Shown here piece by piece: positions 1 to 11,050 of a DNA stretch of 64,000 nucleotides (within the stretch, counting starts at the first letter, position 1; each line of letters begins with the position of its first letter). This stretch comes from Peronospora farinosa (taxonomy: Eukaryota; Oomycota; Peronosporomycetes; Peronosporales; Peronosporaceae), in NCBI GenBank assembly GCA_947646735.1, contig CANTFK010000713.1, forward strand, positions 62,001-126,000. The letters are read 5' to 3'. Under the pieces are notes generated by a model. The model did no database searches and was not told the origin of the DNA. It saw nothing but the letters and a program-made list of their open reading frames with translations. A program made the translations under genes and the position numbers.

Positions 1-785
1 TATTTTAAGATATATGGTGGGCCAGGGTACTATCAGCGTAGAATCGCGTCCCTATCCGACGGAACAAGGGGCAATACCAAAACCGCACACAGGAAAAAAG
101 TTGTATTAAAAATTGATTGACAGACAAAGATTATATTACATACGGTCCTATATACATAATTACATCGATATATTCGATCCGCACGTTACTATCCGTCGGG
201 ACGACGGGTGCACATTGAACCTTATACTTGTCACTTTACCTTAGTAGTGTAAGGTAAAATGTTGGGTTTAAAGGTCAAAAGGCAAACTTTATTCACCATG
301 TCCGTTGGAACGACGAGTACACATTTGACCTTTATATCATCATTTTATGTAGTTAAGCAAATTGGTAAAACGATGATGTAAATGTCAGTATATTACCAGC
401 GTCGACTTGTGCACTATATCCGTCGGAATGACGGGTATACACCCTAGCATATCGCGGCGTTTAACATGCCAATATATTCTACTTTGCACCATCAGAACGA
501 CGGATTAACACCATAAAAGAGGTGGGTGGATGAAACATGGTGCACTCGTCTATCGATTCACTAGGGTGCAGGCATCAATTAAATGTAAATGACTATATAT
601 TAACGCGTTCCAGAAATATTCGTCAATTTGTACCCGGTGGAACGACGGGTTTACATTGGCCTTAATACACATTGAATTAATATATATTAATTTACCTAAA
701 CTAACCTGATATTCTAAGCAGAGTGATTGACCAGTATACATGTACTGTAAGGGTATCCGTCGGAACGACGGGTAAATACCCTCGT
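1..785 (+). repeat. Left arm of a large imperfect inverted repeat with palindromic subrepeats
   Basis: The arm carries at least six copies of a degenerate palindrome, best form CCGTCGGAACGACGGGT, at about 191-209, 301-318, 418-436, 488-505, 631-650 and 755-773. Most are followed by a TACACATTGACC-like stretch. The same units occur in reverse complement and in reverse order at 5855-6640, so the two stretches are colinear inverted copies: 1-67 matches 6478-6560 inverted, and 751-775 matches 5860-5885 inverted. The arm may continue left of the window. No protein-coding content is supported. Confidence 0.75.
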
Positions 786-2340
786 ATACCAATAATAGAT
801 TGCTACGCTGTGCCCGCTATTCGGGCAAAGCACTTTCTTACAAATGTAATTATTATTACTGATAATGTTATATGTGCAATGAGGCTTATTGCATTCTTAC
901 CTTCTCAAGACAGCTCTCACCAACATAAGTGCTCAACTGTCAAAATCCCAACGCTCACAACCGATTTAAGCGATGCCCGACCACACGACACCCAACACTG
1001 CAGCACTCCCAAGCACCATCAACGAGAGTGCAACCATCCACGTGATACTCCAGCCCCTCATTCCTTTAGCACATTATCACTTATCCGTAGCTCGCGCTCC
1101 GGACTCACTGAAATGATGCAGGATGAACTTCAGGCGATTTCGTAAACTTCGTGGAAAAGTCTTAAAAAATCGCATACGAAGCCCTGCAACGGTTTTGGTT
1201 CGCCTTCATCAGACGTAGAATCGGATGCTCGAATGTGTAAGTAGCTTCCAGCTGTGTCTCGCCAAGCGTTTATATCTTCAAGCCGATCAATCCATCGGCG
1301 CGCTACACGAAACGGTGTGTGAGAATGCTTTGAATGAGGAACGCCTCTGCTTTTTTATGTAAATGAAGAATGCCAATCTTGTGACTCGACTTTAAGCCCA
1401 ACTCATGACGAATGGCGACGACACATCGATTAGTGTCCACTCAGTGATCGCGAACGAAGTTGGATTGCAAAGTATGAGCGACGTCTGATCAAACGGAGAA
1501 GCGCAGTTATTCGTGGTGCGCCTCGCTGGCATCACCACTCGCGACAGCGAAGTCAATCACCGCTGTATAATCCGCGCAGAGCAGCGACACGCTCGCCAGC
1601 CTGTCCAGCTGCGAGGTTCTCGTCTCGTGGTCGTGGTGACATATATCCATCACGACGACCTCGTACATCACGAGAACATTCACGTTTGGGCTCGCGTCAA
1701 AATAGTCGACTTTACGTTCTCGTATTACTGAACAACATCTAGAACGTCACGAAGAAGAAAGGAACGCGGTATTCACGTATTTACTCTGGTGGTTATCGAA
1801 GCTAGCGTATACGATGCTTCCGCGCGGATAGAACCGCGCGCTTCTCATAAGTCGACTGTAGCACCGCTCGAGGGCTCGAGGAGGGTCCTCGTGACCCACA
1901 ATGCGGTCTTCAATCCAGTGTACCTGTTCTTCCGCATCCACAAGCGGTGTTGTGCCCTCGCGATGGCAATGCTGGTGTCCTGGTTGCCCAGGACGATGTT
2001 GATCAGGCTGTGAACAAGGCTAAAGATTCTCACCTTAAAGCTGATGCTGCTTTTGATCGTGCTGCACAGGCGGAGAAGGCCGCGAACTATATCCGGCAAT
2101 TGAACCTTAAACTGCTCGAAATGGGGAGGGTTCTGAAACGTCAGATCCTTGGTCGTGCACAGACAGCAACGCAACCGCGCCCGTGGTCATCGGTGCGTCG
2201 AGCACGACGGTAAGGCCGATCGAACTACGGATTTGTATATTCGGCATCGGAGCCAAGCCGTAAAGCGTAGCCGGACGATATTCCTTTAGTTTCCCGACGC
2301 TAAACATCGGGTGGAGTCGCAAGGATGAGGGAACAACCAG
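786..2340. other. Unidentified, GC-richer stretch with short broken ORFs
   Basis: Several short open frames occur (723-1145, 1513-1731, 1947-2213 on plus; 2107-2322 on minus), but none resembles a family I recognise and none is long. One plus frame across about 1560-1740 is rich in Arg and Ser, and 1947-2213 has an Ala/Lys-rich helical look (DQAVNKAKDSHLKADAAFDR). This could be a decayed host gene or the body of the element bounded by the inverted arms. I do not assign a function. Confidence 0.3.
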
Positions 2341-2698
2341 TGTTTAGCTTCGCCGATTGCTTTCAAAACCTCAAATGCCTTCAAAACTTTAAAAGTTTTA
2401 TTAATCAATTCGATATTATTACAAATATTGAAGAAAGAGATTAAATTTTATATAGTTATCATTCTTTTTTTAGTATCAGGTATTATACTATAAATAGCCG
2501 ATAAAGCGTGGCGCGAGCTTACTCGCGCCTAGGGTAGGAACTGCTGAATCCCATAGATCACAAAGAATTTAACCTTAACGAATTTTATGATTAAATGTGT
2601 ATCGCTCAATCAGAGTCTTCTCATCAAGGACACTTTGATCCAGTGATGAGCTGCTGAGAACCCGTTCGTTCTCGGTAAAAATTGTTGCTGACCAAATG
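2341..2698. other. AT-rich non-coding stretch
   Basis: This runs from the unidentified stretch to the end of the gypsy protease frame. It is AT-rich up to about 2500 and then contains short hairpins like those of the adjacent gypsy element (for example around 2515-2530 and 2645-2680). It is probably the 3' remainder of that element. No gene is seen, and no LTR is recognisable here. Confidence 0.4.
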
Positions 2699-3775
2699 TC
2701 AGTCATGTACTCGTCCTCTGCGACGAGCAACAGATCTGCTTGACTTTGCCACTACGCAGATCACGCAACAACCTTTAGGTTCTAGCGCAGGCAACTGAGT
2801 TATCACCGAAGTTAACTTCGGAGGCGCGATCAGATCAAGCGTATAAGCGCTTACGTTTGATCCGTCATTAACCAAGACGTTCAACGTCTCGGTTACTTCC
2901 TGGGGACTTATTCCCTCAGGGCACTGGGGACTTATTCTCTTAGTGATTATTTCCTTAGGACTTATTCCCGCAGGCTCGATGGAACTTGTTCCATCGACTT
3001 CCTCTAGCTGTGGTGGCGCAACCACAGCGAGATCCTCTACGATCAACTCTCCAGTTGATCTAGGATTACCGTGTTGCCGCTTCTGGGCAACCGGTTTAAT
3101 TTTCGGTGAATGCTGCCCTCTAGGCGAGCATTCATGTTCCGGTCCACTCGACTTATTCGAGTGGTGGACCTTCGGCGCTGCCTGTGCTTGTGCACAGCCA
3201 CCGGCAGCTTGCTCCACAGCGTGACTGATTGTCACGCTGAGTTCTTGTGCAGTCGTACTAACGACCGAACCACAATTGAGGCCATCACACTCACTCGTAG
3301 TACATTCACAAGCTTGTGAACGCTCCAAGACGTTCATCAGATGGCCATCTGATGAACAAGCGGCAGGCATCTTCACGGTTCGATGCTGCCAGCTGACCCA
3401 TGGCTCGTACCTATTGAGCCATGGTAATCCTAGGATGACATCAAATTTGTCATCCAGATCAAGTACGATGAAATCATCATCGTACTTTTTGCCTTCAAGC
3501 GTGTAGTGAATTCCCACTACACGTTTCTTTGCTGTTACGGATGTGCCAGTTGCAAGGCGCACCGTCATCCTCGTTGGAGGGGTCTCGCGCTCAACATATT
3601 TGAGCCTACGATTATCTAGCGATTGGCGTCGAACAAAGTTGTTCGAAGCCCCACAATCAACTAGGGCGCGAAGTGACATGTTCTTTGTCACTTCAATTTT
3701 CAAGGTGATTAGGGATACCTCATCACTGGGAGCGGCAACACACAGTGACTGTGTGTTGGGAGCAACCCTTGTCAA
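2699..3775 (-). pseudogene. Gypsy aspartic protease region
   Basis: The frame encodes 358 residues. Near residue 38 it has the retropepsin active-site region ALVDCGASNNFV, with the catalytic Asp present (D-C-G instead of D-S/T-G). Further on, near residue 110, the typical flap-to-core segment DVILGLPWL follows. This protein would mature Gag and Pol in the particle. Downstream of about residue 170 the sequence is a low-complexity linker that normally leads into reverse transcriptase, but here the frame ends with no RT. It belongs to the minus-strand gypsy remnant and is in a different frame from gag. It is non-functional as an element because of the truncation. Confidence 0.75.
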
Positions 3776-3825
3776 GACTCCCGCGAACTCTCTTGACGTT
3801 GCTGGATCAGTAGGGCGCTCCGCCC

Positions 3826-4587
3826 CTACTGACCCCGACCGTTTTTGGATGGTCCACCACGTTGTTGCGATTTTGCAGCAACGTGGGACCCACTTCTCTG
3901 GCCCTTCTTGGCAGACGGTCGATCGTCACTCCCAGCGTTACGAGACACTGGGCGTGGTGCACTACACTCATAAGCGTAGTGGCCCAACTTTTGACAGCGA
4001 TTGTACTTTTGCAATCGCTTGTACCCTGGAGAGCGAGGTCGCTCGCTCTCAACATAGGAGAGGTCCATTGGTTCTGGACCTCCGCCCTCCTGTCGTCTCG
4101 GTGGACGATAGGACCCCGAGTGGACGTGAGCCTGTTGTAGGCTAAAGTCCTCCTGTTCCGCTGCAGAGATCGCTTGGTCCAGCGATTCTAGCTCCAAGCG
4201 GAACAGGTGGGTCTTGACAGTACCATCTGTCAGACCCTTGATGAACACAGTAACCTGCGTGTGTTCATCGATTGGGTTAAGCACGATACAACTAGCGAGG
4301 TATCGTACGTGTTGGGCGTAAGCGTGTATATCACGATTACCCTGTTTCAAATCCAGGAGCTCAGCCCGAGCCCTAAATTCGGCGCGAGGCGGTTCAAACG
4401 TGTGTTTGAGCCGCGCCTTGAAGACGTCATACGTTGGAAAAACGTATGGGTCGTGCAGTTTGAGCCCTAAGGCCCAAGCTTTGGCACGTCCTGCCAAGTT
4501 CGACATGGCGACCTTGACCTTTATCGCATCGTCATCGATGCAACGAGCATCAATGGCATCGTCGACTTCGAAGAGCCATCTTAACAA
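3826..4587 (-). pseudogene. Gypsy Gag (capsid and zinc knuckle)
   Basis: This 253-residue frame has the gypsy capsid pattern seen in the other elements of the window (AWALGLKLHD, then RAELLDLKQGNRDIHAYAQ, then TVFIKGLTDGTVK). It is followed by EPMDLSYVE and a nucleic-acid-binding zinc knuckle. In the knuckle the first of three cysteines is replaced: YNRCQKLGHYAYEC has Tyr where the CX2CX4HX4C pattern expects Cys. That would weaken zinc binding. The N-terminal part of Gag lies upstream in another frame (4682-4903), so a frameshift splits the gene. Family known, identity as Gag well supported; function lost. Confidence 0.75.
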
Positions 4588-4681
4588 GGAGTCGATTTCG
4601 ACTGCCTTATACTCGAGGACATTAATTCGGGTCGGCGTTCACACGTCGACCCGGCAGCAACAGCACTAGCCTGCTGTTTTC

Positions 4682-4903
4682 TCAACAGTTCAGACTCTTC
4701 TGCATCAGCAAGTCAGCTTGTTGAGCGCCTTGATCTCTTAACAGGTCAACCTGTTGGGAACCTTGCTCCTGTAGCAAGGTGAGTTTCTTTGCAACTTCGT
4801 CAAGTTCATGTTGTATAAACTTGGCGATGGTTGCATGTTGGTCGTCTCCGCTAAGAGAGAGCAACATGGCACCAACGGCAGGGTTGCCGATGGTTTCAGC
4901 CAA
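4682..4903 (-). pseudogene. Gypsy Gag N-terminal fragment
   Basis: This 73-residue frame starts MAETIGNPAVGAMLLSLSGD and continues into a Gln/Leu/Asp-rich heptad-like stretch with short internal repeats (LLRDQGAQQADLL). That fits the helical N-terminus that precedes capsid in these gypsy Gags; compare the N-terminus at 32125. A stop codon and frame change at about 4590-4680 separate it from the capsid part. The ATG at 4903 is a plausible original Gag start because a leader and LTR follow on the 5' side. Confidence 0.6.
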
Positions 4904-5361
4904 ACGCTAAACCGCATTCCATTCGAGATTACTCAAATGGCAGAAATTAATACGCGTTGCGTGATGACGTTCATCATCCGCTGGTTCCATAGCAGATGGT
5001 ACGGTGGTCGCTGAACGGACCACGAAGTGCTACCAGGTGTAATGGGGCACCCTCCGACTATACTGATATCAGTATAGTCTACCGTCCCTGATGACAGTGA
5101 AAGCAGGTGCCTCAATTATCTCACGTACACGTGAGCAGAGGAAATCAATCAACAAAATAAACGCTTACAAGAAGAAATAAATAGAACTGTATTTAATATA
5201 GTTAACTATTTAATAAAACTAATCTGTTACTGTATAACCTATGTTAACTATATTAAACCACAACTATGTATGTTGAAAGCTTTTCCTTCACTCATTGCGC
5301 GCGTCCATCGGTCATTGATTAGCGCGTTGTTTATATAATGGCATATATCATCCAATTAGAG

Positions 5362-5850
5362 TGTAGCGGAGCTACACAGCTCTTTACTCAGAGGACGGCT
5401 TCTTAGGCTAAAACTTATTAGTTTTATAATACTAATTAGAGTTTCGGCTAAAAGTCACTTAATTCTATGGAATTAGGAGTGACTTCTAGTCTACAAGCGA
5501 TAGCTTAAGGTTCAGAGAACCAACGCACAGAGTGCAAGAAAAAGCTATAAGCTTCAAGGTTCAAAGAATCAACGCACGAAGTGCACAAGAGAACAAGTCT
5601 TATCGAGTCTTGCGATCCTAAACTCAAAATGAGAACTGATTTTATTTATGTATTTAGATTTTATGAATACTCCTATTCTAAGTAACCTAGATTAATTACA
5701 ATTATAATAATTATAATATGCCATTGCTTGTATCTGGGTATGGAATTATCCAGCCCATCAGTGTATGTTGTACTTAGTACTACTGTATTGATTATGAAAC
5801 TGATACCGATAGTATGAGGTATAACTAATACCTTATAATATCATTTATCT
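5362..5850 (-). repeat. Diverged gypsy LTR
   Basis: Read on plus, the LTR edge begins TGTAGCGGAGCTACACAGCTC-like at 5362. That is the reverse complement of the LTR 3' end at 32045-32065. Matching words continue through about 5790 (GGTTCAGAGAACC, ACTCAAAATGAGAACTGATT, the TAATTATAATA run). The outer end beyond about 5800 no longer matches. No target duplication is visible. Confidence 0.7.
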
Positions 5851-5854
5851 ATAA

Positions 5855-6640
5855 CTAGGGTATTCACCCGTCGTTCCGACGGACATGGTTCTAAGCTAAT
5901 AATTAATTTATAGGGGTGTTCCTGTCGTTCCGACCGATAGGTGCGCAAATTCTACGCTGATCGTATATAGACTTAGGCGGTTATATAGTATTCCAAGGCA
6001 TATGTATGAAGGTCAATGTGTACCTGTCGTGTCGAAACTTAGGACTTTCACCCGTCGTTCTGACGAACATGATCTTTCATTTAACCTGTAAATTAATCAT
6101 TTTGCACATAAAAAAACAAAATGACTTAGGGTAAAGATGGATACAAAGGTTAATGTGTACTCGTCGTTTCTCAAATGTTTCATTTGATCATCCATCGTTC
6201 TAACGGTACGAAGTAGTATACATAGACATGTTAAACGTAGCAATTTGCTGGGTTGTTAAGTTGTTATCCGACGGGAATTGCGAATCAAGCATATGCTGGT
6301 AGTATAAAGAGGCTTCCTTTAATAACGCAACGCTTCGCTTGGAAGTGTGTCCGTCGTTTCGACGGTAGGCACGCGCGGACCTAACATAAAAAATAACTTC
6401 TTATAAACAGAAGTGAATGTTGGTGTGTCAACGGTTCTTTTAAGCTTTTTTTGCCAAAGTGCAGCTTTTTGATGCTCCCCGTCGTTCCGACGCATAGGTG
6501 CGCGAACTCTCCGCTAATAGTATATTGGCCCGTCATTTACCGTAAAATATCTTAAAATTAATTTATAAGATATAAGTACGAAAGCCAATGTGTAGGAAGG
6601 TCAGTGTGTATATGTCGTTTCGACGGACATGGAGAGTGAA
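5855..6640 (-). repeat. Right arm of the large inverted repeat
   Basis: Copies of ACCCGTCGTTCCGACGGAC and variants occur at about 5866-5884, 5921-5939, 6021-6038, 6049-6069, 6151-6165, 6190-6208, 6348-6369, 6476-6495 and 6609-6632. Most are preceded by AAGGTCAATGTGTAC-like sequence. Order and orientation mirror 1-785. No coding content. Confidence 0.75.
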
Positions 6641-6832
6641 GTCTACTTTTTTGATATTCGTACCCATCTATTTACTTATATAAAATAATTTGGTTGACTC
6701 TGGTACATTAATTAGTAATATACTATACATATGGGTCACTTCGCTTATTGGAACTGAATCTAGTTCAACCTGTTGACAACGTTTGCTTTTACCACATTAA
6801 GTGTAATCTCAAAGCGCTGAGCTCATGTTTTT

Positions 6833-6978
6833 TAAGGAATCTATAGTATGTGCCTAATCTAATAGTTTAAAACTAGAGCTGTGTTTGATATAGCAACATA
6901 ACGATGGGAATAAAGGTCAACGTGTACCCATCGTTTTGTCGATGTATTATAAAAATAAACTTGTGTCACAAGTGTACA
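6833..6978 (-). repeat. Copia 3' LTR remnant
   Basis: It ends at the inner edge in CACAAGTGTACA (6967-6978), the inverse of the LTR start. It shares a 120-bp block with 12011-12133, including a palindromic ACGATGGG...CCCATCGT unit of the kind seen in the flanking inverted arms. The outer part of the LTR is missing. Confidence 0.65.
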
Positions 6979-7019
6979 TTATAAAATAAATCGGCAGGAT
7001 TGTCGATTCCAGCAACTTT

Positions 7020-7759
7020 TTTCAAAATCACCTTCTTTAATTTTACCTACTCACGAACAAAGTGCCAACGTAACTCGATATGTCTCGTACGACGGGAAAA
7101 AGTTGGATTTGTCGCCATCACGTATGCACTCTGACTGTCAATCCCAATGTGCATCTCAACAGGAATAGTTGGTAATATTTCGCTTACAATGTTCGCTCTC
7201 CAATCGCTTCCATTGTAGCTTCGCATGCTGCCACATACTCAGCCTCGGCCGTTAACAAGGCTATGATCGGCTGTCGCTTTGACGACCATGATATTGCACC
7301 ACCTGCAAGCAAGAATACAAAACCTCCAGTACTCTTTCGGTCTGCAGCATCTGAAGCCCAGTCACTATCACAGTAACCTTGAATTACAATCTTTGGATGC
7401 TGAGTCGATTGCGCACGCTTGTACACTATGCCATAATCAAGTGTTCCAGCGAGATATCGAAGGACACGTTTCACACAACCAACGCGATGTTTAGTCGGAT
7501 CGGCCACAAATCGACTTAGCTGACCCACTGCATATGCCAAGTCGGGTCGCGAACATGTTGTCAAATACATTAACATTCCCACCGCACCACGATAATCAAA
7601 CGTCTTATCGATGTCATCCTTTTCTTCTGCACACATTAGGTTTTTCTTTGTCTCAAGCGGGTTTCCAACTGCATGTGCTTGTTCAAAGTGAAATTTCTGT
7701 AGAATCTCACGTGAGTACTTTCTTTGACTTATCTTAATGGCATCTTGACTCGATTGCAC
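7020..7759 (-). pseudogene. Copia RT C-terminus and RNase H
   Basis: The frame 7759-7184 starts in the RT thumb region (SQRKYSREILQKF) and continues with the copia hallmark SRPDLAYAVGQLSRF and the RNase H stretch GYCDSDWASDAADRKSTGG, including its catalytic Asp. SSKRQPIIALLTAEAEY carries the catalytic Glu. Past 7184 the match continues in another frame to about 7020 (the segment around the normal HIDIRYHFVRE-type motif is recognisable as RHIELRWHFVREQ), so a frameshift breaks the C-terminus. It would degrade the RNA strand during reverse transcription. Non-functional copy. Confidence 0.8.
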
Positions 7760-8268
7760 TTCGACACCAAATACTCCGTGAGCTCACCTTGATCTTTGAT
7801 ACCATACTGCAATGCCAGCTTTCCAAATAAGTCAACCTTGACTGCTTCGTTGTTTGTTGCGCATAAAATGTCGTCAACGTACACCAGCACCAGCACTATC
7901 GTTCCATCCGTGTCCTGACGATAGTATAGACACGGTTCCGTTAAGCATCTTTGATACTCATTTTCCATCATCCAATTGTGTAACTCATCATTCCACTAAC
8001 GTCCAGCTTGACGTAAGCCATACAATGCCTTGCGCACCACATACATGTGTTCCTAGCGTCTGCATGGAAATCCGTCAATCGACTTCACATACTGTGGTAT
8101 CGTTAAAGTTGCATTTAAATACGCAGTGTTAATATCACCACCGTACACCTTAAGGTTCAATTCTGCCGCTAATGCAAGCGTCATCCTGAAACTTGACATA
8201 CGTGCTACAGGAGAGAAAGTCTCAACAAAGTCAATACCAGGCCGCTGCCAATTTCCCAAAGCAACCAA
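7729..8268 (-). pseudogene. Copia reverse transcriptase, two fragments
   Basis: Fragment 8268-8053 covers the fingers and first palm Asp (ETFSPVARMSSFR, then YGGDINTAYLNATL). Fragment 7971-7729 covers the second palm motif LVYVDDILCATN with both catalytic Asps. About 80 bp between them is out of frame or stopped. The RT begins upstream in the integrase frame (MWVWALKRIN near 8300). The motifs needed for catalysis are present, but the chain is broken in at least three places. Confidence 0.8.
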
Positions 8269-8285
8269 GCGTGCCTCAAAACGGA

Positions 8286-10334
8286 TTACATATCCGTATT
8301 GATCCGTTTAAGTGCCCACACCCACATGGTTTTAATCGCTTTGGCTTCTGGTGGCATGTCAGCCGTAGGAATTTCTTCCAGTACATTCTTAAGCTGCATT
8401 GCATCCATTTCTTCACGCTGAGCTTCGTGCCAGAAATCTGCATATTTTGACCGTCCAGCGTCTCTGGTGCTCCGTGGCATTCTGACGTCACTCGCACGAA
8501 TAAACTGGCCAAGTTTGTCCAGCACTCTTGCGTGTGTGGTCAAAGCAACAAAATCTTTGTACCTATTCGGTTTGTGTCGCTTCGCCGCCTCTCTCAGACT
8601 TGCACGTCGTCGACACATCGCTGTATTATCATCATTCATATGTGATGAGACATCACCGTTTGATGGTACATCACTATGCCGCTGCCTCTTTCTTGTTTCA
8701 CTTTCCTCACTAGCGATCTGCTTACCCGATTTCTTGTTCGACAAGTCTTGCAACGTGTCTTCGACACTAACGTCTGCTTCAAACGTTGAAATACTGACAT
8801 AACTTGGTGTCGCAATAGATTCCAAATCATCACTCCTGGTATCTAAAAAATCCTGGCCATCAAGATCAGTATAGGAGTCACCACTAACATCATCATCGTC
8901 GTGATACGCACTATCCATGTCATCACGACGGATGTCTCGGGCAGAACCACCGTAGTCACCGTCGACAATGCTAACAACATCGCAGTCACCGTCGTCACCG
9001 TCGACTATCCCATCACCGTCGACCATCCCATCCCCATCCGCCGCCTCGGTGCCAAGAATATCATAAGTGGCATCGCCCGTGACGGATGCGTCGACACTGG
9101 TCGCCTCTGCAAAAACTGGAGAGAAAGTACCATTAGCAACAGACGCCAGGGCAGAGCGAGTGTCGCCGTCGTGGGGAGAAAAACGAAGTCGATCCAGAAG
9201 AGGCACATAGGTGGTGCACTGATGGCGATCACGGTAGACAATAGACTCATCAATGGCTACGTCTGCAGCCCACTTGCGAGTATGTTCGTGGGGGAAATAA
9301 ATTTTGTACCCCACCTGGTCGTCCCGGAGCCCCAGTACAAATCCGATCGTCGCATTGTCCTTGTGTCGTGGACGATCTGGACCCTTTGGCACGTGAACAT
9401 ACGCGAAGGCCCCAAACACACGAATATGATGAAGATCTGGTTTGACACCAAACATGCGTTCGTGCGGTGTGCAGTTCGCCGCCTTGTGGTAAACGCGATT
9501 TTTGAGGTATACAGCATATTCAAAGGCATCTGGCCATAACTGGGGTGAAAAACCAGAGTCTCGAAGCATCGTCTTCGTCATGTCACTTAGCGACTGGTGT
9601 TGTCTCTCCACGGGATTCATGTGAGAACTTTTTGGTCCAACCTGCACATGCTGAATTCCTCGTGCGTTATACCATGCATCGATATCGTGGTTTACAAACT
9701 CATCACCTTTGTCCGTAAGAAAAATCTTCACCGGAAACGTGCGATGTCCTTCCATGATATGCCAACTACGATGCACAATCTTCTTGATGCTTCGTCCAGC
9801 TTGCCGCTCGGCCCAATTGACGTAGTTTTTCATCAACTCATTCACCGTTTCTGCGTCCTTCTTTGCCAGAAGATGTGCTGTCAAGTATCGCGAACAACCG
9901 TCCATAATAACGAGAATTGCCGTATACTTGGTGCCATTATTTCTCGATGGAAAAAGAAGATCAGCATACACAACTTGATTGAGACCTGTGCTATCGTGCT
10001 CTTTCTTCTTGTTTCGACGTTGGCGCCGCTGTTTACCAACATGACATGCGTCACACGGAGATGATTTCCGCCCCGTCAGAATCATACCATGGACAAAGCC
10101 TTGATCTACCATGGTCTTCAAATACTGTTCACAAGTGTGTCCAAGACGCTGATGCCAAAGATTCATAGTAGCCAGTCCATCTGCCGCTGAATACTTTGCT
10201 TCTGCCTGAGGTAACGTTCCAACAACAAAAGAATCAACGACTGGATTTTCGCATGATCTGTGTGATGCGATTCCAATTTTCGTGGATTCAGAGGTAGCAT
10301 CGAGTTCAGCACTCGATATGATGAGAATCCCCAC
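8286..10334 (-). pseudogene. Copia integrase and start of reverse transcriptase
   Basis: This 682-residue frame contains the integrase zinc-binding region (LWHQRLGHTCEQ and CDACHVGKQ, an H-C-C arrangement). The DDE core follows (VYADLLFP, then FLTDKGDEFVNHD, then PVERQHQSLSDMTKTMLRDSG). The first Asp, second Asp and Glu are visible. A long Asp/Gly/Ser-rich linker follows at about residues 420-560 and contains an 18-bp tandem coding repeat (near 8940-9030, reading VDGDGIVDGD). The end enters reverse transcriptase (REEMDAMQLKNVLEEI). Protease is in another frame upstream, so a frameshift near 10300 separates them. Confidence 0.85.
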
Positions 10335-11035
10335 GTTTTATCATGATGTTCGGCTCGGATAAGCGGTTGGTCACGATAGTAGACCATAAAATCCGTGCTT
10401 GAAGTAGCCATGTCAACTTTAAATCCTTGTTCGACTGCCCTACCTGGAGAGAAAAGTCCGTGTTCCGCATCTGGAACATGCAACACGTGGTCCAGGAGAA
10501 AACATTTCTCTATCCCATCAACTTTTGTAACCATTTTAATGGTACCCATTCCAGTCACTTGTGCATGAAGGGCTGTTGATATACCGGAGAGGCTAACCTC
10601 CGACTTAGATGAAACTGGATTGTACTTAACAAAATCTTCTCGATTTGCTGACACGTGAACGTTTGCACCTGTGTCGAAACACCAGTGATTAATTCTTTCT
10701 GACAACCCCTTCACCTTTTGTTTTGCAGCACCACTTCCTCGCTTGGTCATTCGCTGCGAATTCGAGATAGCTGGTATTGAAGGATCCGACGATTTTCCCG
10801 TCTTCAACCTCAATACATCTACCTCGCATGTATTTTGTTTATCTTGACCTCGCGAATTTTTCACCGCCTGCGCCTTCTTCTGCGGTTGTGTCGCAAAACA
10901 TACGCGTGGCTTTTGTGATTCTCGTACCGCTTCTTTACAATCACGTATGAAATGTCCTGTCTTGCAGCAGTTGTAACAAGACCTGGTGTCCTTCCTCTCT
11001 CCCCGTCCAATCGTATTCTTTCTCGCTTTGTCCAC
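10163..11035 (-). pseudogene. Copia zinc knuckle and protease
   Basis: Near residue 20 lies a canonical zinc knuckle, CYNCCKTGHFIRDC (CX2CX4HX4C). Around residue 117 is the retropepsin-like active site HWCFDTGANVHVS, followed by LLDHVLHVPDAEHGLFS, the usual copia protease end. The last 50 or so residues after HDKTWGF are out of frame relative to the integrase frame that starts at about 10334, so the true coding part ends near 10300. Upstream Gag is in other frames. It would process the copia polyprotein. Confidence 0.8.
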
Positions 11036-11050
11036 TTTTCTTGACCCTGC

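Larger units (their letters stand above)
2699..5850 (-). mobile_element. Truncated Ty3/gypsy retrotransposon (gag-protease remnant)
   Basis: Reading on the minus strand, a diverged 5' LTR (5362-about 5850) is followed by a leader, gag (4903 to 3826, in two frames) and protease (3775 to 2699). Reverse transcriptase, RNase H and integrase are absent, so this copy is internally or terminally deleted. The LTR is a diverged relative of the LTRs at 31430-32065 and 37300-37938. The element lies between the two inverted arms at 1-785 and 5855-6640. Its DNA is unusually dense in short perfect hairpins. Confidence 0.8.

Noticed and set aside
723..1145. A 140-codon plus ORF as a gene
   Set aside because: It begins inside the palindromic arm, shows no family motif, and its composition is that of low-complexity DNA.
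3543..4145. A 200-codon plus-strand ORF
   Set aside because: It is antisense to well-supported gypsy gag and protease with zinc-knuckle and active-site motifs on minus.
8901..9539. A 212-codon plus-strand ORF
   Set aside because: It is antisense to copia integrase; its Val/Thr-rich run is the reverse of the Asp/Gly linker repeat.
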